From: Paralithodes platypus
Lineage: Eukaryota; Arthropoda; Malacostraca; Decapoda; Lithodidae
Assembly: GCA_032716605.1 (NCBI GenBank)
Contig: CM064517.1
Location: 25,412,840 to 25,476,839, forward strand
Reading direction: 5' to 3'
DNA: 64,000 nt
Shown here: positions 61,820-64,000 of the stretch, piece after piece
How positions within the stretch are numbered: position 1 is the stretch's first letter
Layout: each line of letters opens with the position of its first letter
The notes under the pieces: generated by a model
Databases searched by the model: none
Told to the model about the DNA's origin: nothing
Seen by the model: only the letters and a program-made list of their open reading frames with translations
Translations under genes and position numbers: made by a program

Positions 61820-62325
61820 GAGGGGGGGGGGGGGTCAGTAAGGGTAGGAGTCAAGGGGGAGGGGGTGCAGGCCGCAGACAAAGGCAGGCTGACCTACATT
61901 ACAGGCTCAGGGACCTAAGGGGGGGGGGGGGATTGATGATGATGCAGGGACGGGGATAGTAGTAGCGGCCGGGATGAGTAAGGAGAATAGGGGGGATAGG
62001 AGAGTGAAGGAGGGGTGTATTAGGGAGAGATAGGAGGGGGTAGGAGGGGTGTATTAGGGAGAGATAGGAGGGGGTATGGGGAGGGATAGGAAGGGGGTAA
62101 GGGGGTAGAGATAGGAAGGGGGTATGGGGGAGGGATAGGAGGGGGTAAGGGGATAGAGATAGGAAGGGGGTATGGGGGAGGGATAGGAGGGGGTAGAAGG
62201 GGGTATGGGGGAGGGATAGGAAGGGGGTAGGGGGGGAGAAGGGGAGGGATAGGATAAGGGAGGAGGGGAGAGGGACTTAGGTGCTATAAATTGGAGAGAG
62301 AGAGAGAGAGAGGGGGGGGGGGGGT
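61820..62325 (+). repeat. G-rich GGGATAGGAGGGGG minisatellite
   Basis: Degenerate units of GGGGGAGGGATAGGAAGGGG and GGTATGGGGG with runs of 3-9 G on the plus strand, followed by GA and G arrays. Confidence 0.88.
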
Positions 62326-62675
62326 TACAAGGATATTATTTGCAGATCAATCTTACAAGATACGTTTAAAAAAAAAAAAATCATCCATAGTTAATATCCT
62401 CATCGTAAGGCGTGCAAAATTTGTATCGTCCTTTTGCTAATCTTGATCATTATATTCTACTGAAGAGCTATGTACACTATCTGAGGGACATGTTTGTAGA
62501 TTCAGACTGAGGGTATATTATTATAGATTCAGACATAAAATTATTGCTTTGAAAAAATCATACAATAGACTAATATACAACCCCATTCGATTTAAAAGCT
62601 GGACCTAAATATGCCCATAACATTATTTGCAGTAGATCTAAATAACTATACATTTTAGCATATACAGTTAAATAT
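62326..62675. other. Unassigned sequence
   Basis: AT-rich, with a short A-run. AGATTCAGAC occurs twice (62498, 62526). No gene recognised. Confidence 0.4.
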
Positions 62676-62800
62676 ACATAACCCTTTGAACATTATGACG
62701 TATTTTGACAGTGTATTCTGGCTATAATTAGACGATTTTAAATAGTTTAGGAAGGATCTGTGGGAATAATAAGGGTAAAGACTTGCTCAATTAATATAGG
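62676..62800 (+). mobile_element. TTAA-D left half
   Basis: AACCCTTTGAACATTATGAC, GGCTATAATTAGACGATTTT, AATAGTTTAGGAAGGATCTG. The right arm is missing. Confidence 0.7.
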
Positions 62801-62818
62801 CCTACTGTGCTATGAAAT

Positions 62819-62895
62819 GTGTTGATATAAATACTAAAGATAATTAATATGTCTTTTGTTGATATAAATACTAAAGATAATTAATATGTCTTTTG
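62819..62895 (+). repeat. 38-bp tandem duplication
   Basis: GTTGATATAAATACTAAAGA plus TAATTAATATGTCTTTT occurs twice in a row. The second copy ends in the pyrimidine tract of the exon-like segment. Confidence 0.92.
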
Positions 62896-62898
62896 CAG

Positions 62899-62933
62899 GT
62901 TGGAGGGGATTTTGGAGAAATTTCAACGCCGAT
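62899..62933 (+). other. Candidate 35-bp internal exon
   Basis: TTAATATGTCTTTTGCAG is a good 3' splice site, and 35 bases later GTAAGTAA is a consensus 5' splice site. All three frames are open. One reads LEGILEKFQRR, plausible for a helical coding segment. It is the only place in the window where I saw such a pairing. If real, much of the window would be intron of an unknown gene on the plus strand. Chance is not excluded. Confidence 0.35.
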
Positions 62934-62974
62934 GTAAGTAATGATCTGCTTTGATGCCCGTACATTATGTAGTA

Positions 62975-62985
62975 TGAGAGAGAGA

Positions 62986-63075
<90 letters not shown>
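62975..63075. repeat. (GA)n microsatellite
   Basis: GA array with one GGGA interruption, about 40 bp after the exon-like segment. 63076-63390 is unassigned AT-rich sequence. Confidence 0.95.
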
Positions 63076-63076
<1 letters not shown>

Positions 63077-63394
63077 TTGTAAAATATATATCACTTCAAA
63101 TAAACGTACTTTTTGAGAGCGAATTTTACAAGTATATATATTATTCATCACTAATTTTAATGATGCGTTTGTGATTATGTGTTTGTCATTTCAATAGCAT
63201 CGATGTTCACCTCATTCAAATCCTATGATGAGAAGGTTTTAGTAATAGATTTGTATTATAATAGATACAAAAAGTATACACACACTTCATCGTCCTAAGC
63301 TAAACCAAAATTATCCTGGTTCTGTGGAATGTCTTTATTTATGTATTGTATTATATTTGTATTCATAGATTTTAAGCTATTTTCTATTTTATTT

Positions 63395-64000
63395 TAGCAT
63401 ATATTTTATTTTAGCATATATTTTCTATTTTATTTTAGTATATATTTTATTTTAGCATATATTTTTTATTTTATTTTAGCATATATTTTATTTTAGCATA
63501 TATTTTATTTTAGCATATATTTAATGTTATGCTAGCATATATTTTATTTTAGCATATATTTTATTTTAGCATATATTTAATGTTATGTTAGCATATATTT
63601 AATGTTATGTTAGCATATATTTTATTTTAGCATATATTTAATGTTATGTTAGCATATATTTTATTTTAGCATATATTTAATGTTATGTTAGCATATATTT
63701 AATGTTATGTTAGCATATATTTTATTTTAGCATATATTTAATGTTATGTTAGCATATATTTTATTTTAGCATATATTTAATGTTATGTTAGCATATTTTA
63801 TTTTAGCATATATTTAATGTTATGTTAGCATATATTTTATTTTAGCATATATTTAATGTTATGTTAGCATATATTTTATTTTAGCATATATTTAATGTTA
63901 TGTTAGCATATATTTTATGTTAGCATATATTTAATGTTATGTTAGCATATATTTTATTTTAGCATATATTTAATGTTATGTTAGCATATATTTTATTTTA
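63395..64000 (+). repeat. AT-rich minisatellite running off the window
   Basis: Two interleaved unit types, TAGCATATATTTTATTT and TAGCATATATTTAATGTTAT, in a higher-order pattern. Continues past the window end. Confidence 0.93.

Overview
The window is eukaryotic, repeat-dominated DNA with no intact protein-coding gene that I can support. It contains long di-, tri- and tetranucleotide arrays, at least a dozen longer-unit minisatellites, decayed APE-type non-LTR retrotransposons of several kinds (CR1/L2-like, RTE-like, jockey-like), tRNA-derived SINEs and one 100-base assembly gap. A short TTAGG-type stretch and this mixture fit an arthropod, and a decapod crustacean is my best guess; that is inference, not a match. 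Nearly all long open frames are translations of microsatellites or minisatellites.

The dominant structure is a community of short (about 210-390 bp) non-autonomous elements bounded by TTAA. I use ad hoc names. Family A (about 330 bp) starts TTAAGGGGAGGT and ends CTCCCCTTAA. It carries, in order, a CCTCCATCAAGCTTA motif, a stem-loop ATTTTTCGGTAGAAAAAT, a GAA-loop hairpin CCGGCCGAAGGCCGG, the block GGCTCGCTATCGCTCGCC, and three or four iteron-like units (AATGGGGCGAACGTCTTAAA) that each contain TTAA. Subfamily A2 has ends TTAAGGGGGTAGTGCT / CACCCCCTTAA and an AT-rich left end. Family B is a fold-back with about 100-bp inverted arms around the same two hairpins. Family D (TTAACCCCTT...AAGGGGTTAA, about 210-260 bp) and family E (TTAACCCTCTCAC...GTGAGAGGGTTAA, about 235 bp) are further TTAA families. 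Nested copies and paralogous empty sites show that these elements inserted at TTAA and duplicated it, as piggyBac-type elements do. No transposase is encoded here.

Layout: 1-3.2 kb, A copies, microsatellites and a 5'-truncated CR1-like LINE (minus). 3.2-5.3 kb, an A copy split by a tRNA-headed SINE, then a B fold-back in the centre of a larger palindrome. 5.5-11 kb, a dense pile of A/A2/B/D/E copies with several nested insertions. 11.3-15.5 kb, an RTE-like element (minus) interrupted by a CR1-like LINE with 7-bp target duplications. 15.7-18.3 kb, A/A2/D copies and a 31-bp minisatellite. 18.5-20.9 kb, an old element (H) hit by two SINEs, one of which was hit by a jockey-like LINE and the other by an A copy. 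21-23 kb, a 30-bp minisatellite of roughly 68 units. 23-41 kb, more TTAA elements, microsatellites, a poly-A LINE copy (29.4-30.5 kb, minus), a 39-bp minisatellite split by an A copy, and a three-element train sharing TTAA sites (37.3-38.3 kb). 41.4-41.5 kb is the gap. 41.7-44.8 kb, a longer copy of the 29.4-kb LINE with endonuclease and RT. 45-64 kb, minisatellites, TTAA elements, a CpG-rich island near 51.4-51.7 kb, a fold-back with an 11-bp target duplication inside a D copy (56.4 kb), an exon-like 35-bp segment at 62.9 kb and an AT-rich minisatellite running off the end.

The repeats interact rather than merely coexist. TTAA-rich iterons inside A act as landing sites for further copies. 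The AT-rich left ends and terminal C-runs seed mini- and microsatellites. Element ends are swapped between families. Copy assignments were made by eye; exact copy counts and divergence would need alignment.
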